Source: Cristatella mucedo
Taxonomy: Eukaryota > Bryozoa > Phylactolaemata > Cristatellidae
NCBI GenBank assembly: GCA_009760855.2
Contig: WPIO01000053.1
Span: forward strand, 2,913,501-2,977,500
Direction of reading: 5' to 3'
DNA length: 64,000 nucleotides
Below are positions 61,747 to 64,000 of the stretch, piece after piece (position 1 is the stretch's first letter; every line of letters begins with the position of its first letter). Under the pieces are notes generated by a model. It did not search any database. It was not told where the DNA came from and saw only the letters and a list, made by a program, of their open reading frames with translations. A program made the translations under genes and the position numbers.

Positions 61747-62752
61747 TGATCCCTGGGTCCAGCTATCTGGCTGGCTTCATTTCACTCCAACTCAACCTGC
61801 CCTAACTCAATGGCAAGGCTTGGCCGACCCTTACCGCATGCTGAGTTATGCTAAAGATCTATGCCGGGAATCGGTACCTCCCTGTTGCTGGTATTCTGAT
61901 GAGGAACAGTCGAGCAGTATTTTATGACCACCCCAAGTCCTCCTGTCGGTGGGTCGGCTGTCAAAGGGGCGGTGGTGGGGGGCAGATGATGGTTTCTCAA
62001 CCGCAGATGCAGCTTAGGTCTCGCCTCTTGCCGTAGCCTGACCCGGGCTGCCCTACTGCTGTTGGCAAAAAACTCGTCTGTTTTTCTTTTCAGCAGGTTC
62101 TCAGAACCGCAGCCATCGACTTTTTGAAGAACCGGATTGGTAGCAATAGGGCTGGCTAGCTGAAGTACCACCGCTGCTTCGAGTGCCCTTGGCCGGTCAG
62201 GCTGCTATGGAAGCTAGAAGGAAGGAGCAGCAGGCATGCATCTAGCAGCCTCTCGTTCTATTTAAGATCTATGAGCAGCTGCTACCATGAACTGCTTGTT
62301 CCACCAATGGCTGTAAGAGAGGAAAGAGAGCCGGTCCTGGTTTGCACCTGCGGACGCTCTCTGCCTCTTTTGCTAGCCTTCACCTCTAGAAATGTGGTGG
62401 CAGCGATCCTGTGAGCGATTAGCAAGCTGCCATTCGATCCTTCGTAGCCGTATTGCATCTTCGCATGACGTTGCTCTGCCTGCCCTCTGCGAGCTGTCTC
62501 CGGCCGTCGGTTGCATGGCTAACGTTGTGTAACGACTTGCAGCTTTGATCCTCTGCTTGGTTGGGTTCTCGGCTGTCTGCTTCGACATAAAAGCATATTT
62601 TCATTATCGTCACCGAGTTTCTGTCGATGGAGTCTGAAGCTGTTCCCATTGCCCAGCAAAATTACTGCCTGCAGCTCCTCCCTTTCTAGGCTGGACCTGC
62701 AATTTTTTTTCTTTTTCTTTAGAGAATTCTCATTCAATGGTGGACATTTCAT

Positions 62753-62954
62753 AATAATAATAATAATTAATGTACTTGATAAAGCGCCATAAGAGAACTT
62801 AATCTCTTTCTAGGCGCTTTACATTTGCTGCAAAGGGAAACGCAATTGAATAGTAAGTAAGATCATGCTTGAAAAACAAACAAAATGAATAACATGGTTA
62901 GGGGTGACATGCACAGGGTCAGCATGCAAATGTGGTTAGTGGCAGCATGCACAG
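62753..62954 (-). mobile_element. Family-1 LINE 3' end with target-site duplication
   Basis: Flanked by TTTCAT at 62747-62752 and 62955-62960. The left repeat copy has the empty site at 2027-2032. The AAT tail and hairpin lie at the left end, as expected for an antisense insertion. Confidence 0.93.
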
Positions 62955-63639
62955 TTTCATCCCTTCAAACTGTAACGGTCTAAATTAAACTGTAACTCAG
63001 TTCAATGCTTCTGTTTCTGTAGCTCCACAAGAACTTAGTGGGTTATCAAGAGGATGATTCCACAGCTGGAAATTTGTATTGCCTTCGGTGTTACTTCGGT
63101 AGCCAACAGACTTCAGCCTTGATGGCACACTTAGGTAAGGCGGTTGAGGAAGTAGAAACTTAAGACGGCTGGAAAGGATAGACAGCAGTCGGTATAACGT
63201 TTGGTAATAATCGGAGAAGTGTCAAATAGGCCCTGCATAGCAAAAGCTTCAATCATCAATGGCGTTTAGGGTTTCCTAGCCTAAGTGGCTTTTGGTGCTC
63301 ACGAGTTATCCAATAGACTTCGTTTCACTCAGCAACGAGAGGAGGGGTCTCACAGTCCAGGACCCTCAGAGTATTATTTTCAGTCATAAACGGTCTTAAA
63401 AAAGAAGAATCGAGCAGCTGTTTAATATAGTGACCGTAGAAAAGCTGGTAGCCCCAGGAGGCTCAGACTGGTGCTTCAAGTTTAGCTCGGTTTTAACTCG
63501 CCGAGCCATGGTGCATCACATGCAAGCAGTAGTCGGAATCCTGCCAAACGTCTGCAGGAAAGGTGCATCGCTGCCAGCTTAAAATAAAAGCAAGGGTCTG
63601 CTCATTTAGAGGTTCCGAGTACACTAAATCGCGATTGGT

Positions 63640-63768
63640 CTTCCTTGTTTGGTCCGTGATCGATCAGGCTCTCACCATTGACGATCAGTGTCGTGGGCTC
63701 GAGTTGTGAGGGCATATGTAAAGCGCCTATATTCAGATAAAGTTCTTTTACAACACTTTACAAATGTA
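63640..63768 (+). mobile_element. tRNA-derived SINE, family A (duplicate of 2730-2860)
   Basis: Same element as at 2730-2860, sharing the GTGGGCTCGAG block and the AAAGCGCC tail. Confidence 0.55.
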
Positions 63769-64000
63769 GGCTAATCGTATTTGAGGCAGTTGGGCAGATA
63801 AGGCGTTAGGATATTTCACCAATATTCAGAGTGAGCATTTGATTGCACGTGTGAGCACAGACAGCTTCGAATTTAAAACTGGCAGGCAGTATTACTACTA
63901 AGAATCCAATTAAATCATATTGTGTCATGCTGAGATATATTCGGATTATTACACTAAGGGAAAACCAATCAGTGAGGCAGTTAAATTTTTTAATGTGTAT

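Larger units (their letters stand above)
61096..64000 (+). repeat. Right copy of ~3 kb direct repeat flanking PARN
   Basis: Partner of 1-3100, about 60.9 kb downstream in the same orientation. It contains two family-1 LINE insertions absent from the left copy (61469-61746 and 62753-62954). It runs off the window end, so the true length is unknown. Confidence 0.9.

Overview
The window is nuclear DNA from an intron-rich eukaryote, most likely an invertebrate animal. This rests on GT-AG spliced exons with pyrimidine-rich acceptors, the standard genetic code, L2/CR1-type LINE retrotransposons, tRNA-derived SINEs, a Tc1/mariner relic and many microsatellites. The phylum cannot be fixed from the sequence alone.

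One host gene was recognised, and it appears complete: a plus-strand orthologue of PARN, the poly(A)-specific ribonuclease (DEDD-family 3'-to-5' deadenylase). It was assembled by hand as 22 coding exons between 10810 and 60565. Their lengths sum to 2037 nt (678 residues plus stop), and every exon junction keeps phase. The nuclease residues D28, E30, D282, H365 and D370, the R3H-like insert, the RRM and its cap-binding tryptophan (W463) are all present. Exons 1 to 19 and the start of exon 20 align collinearly with vertebrate PARN. The rest of the tail (exons 20 to 22) is divergent and less certain. Intron 6 begins with GC rather than GT, and the reading frame forces that choice.

Layout: 1-3100 is the left copy of a roughly 3 kb direct repeat. 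3100-7345 is intergenic, with a SINE, a (GA)n tract and an older LINE (family 2) split by a younger antisense LINE (family 1). 7345-10800 is GC-rich and carries two short tandem repeats; no gene was recognised there. 10810-60565 is PARN, with introns full of LINE, SINE, microsatellite, foldback and Tc1 material. From about 61096 to the end is the right copy of the 3 kb repeat, so the repeat brackets the gene about 60.9 kb apart.

The mobile elements form a coherent set. Family-1 LINE copies end in a conserved 3' hairpin (AAAGCGCC...GGCGCTTT with a nested AGAGA...TCTCT stem) followed by an (ATT)n tail. A tRNA-derived SINE family carries nearly the same 3' end, which suggests it uses the LINE's reverse transcriptase. 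Comparison of the two 3 kb repeat copies exposes three insertions with target-site duplications and intact empty sites. No CRISPR arrays, bacterial operons or functional tRNA or rRNA genes were seen.
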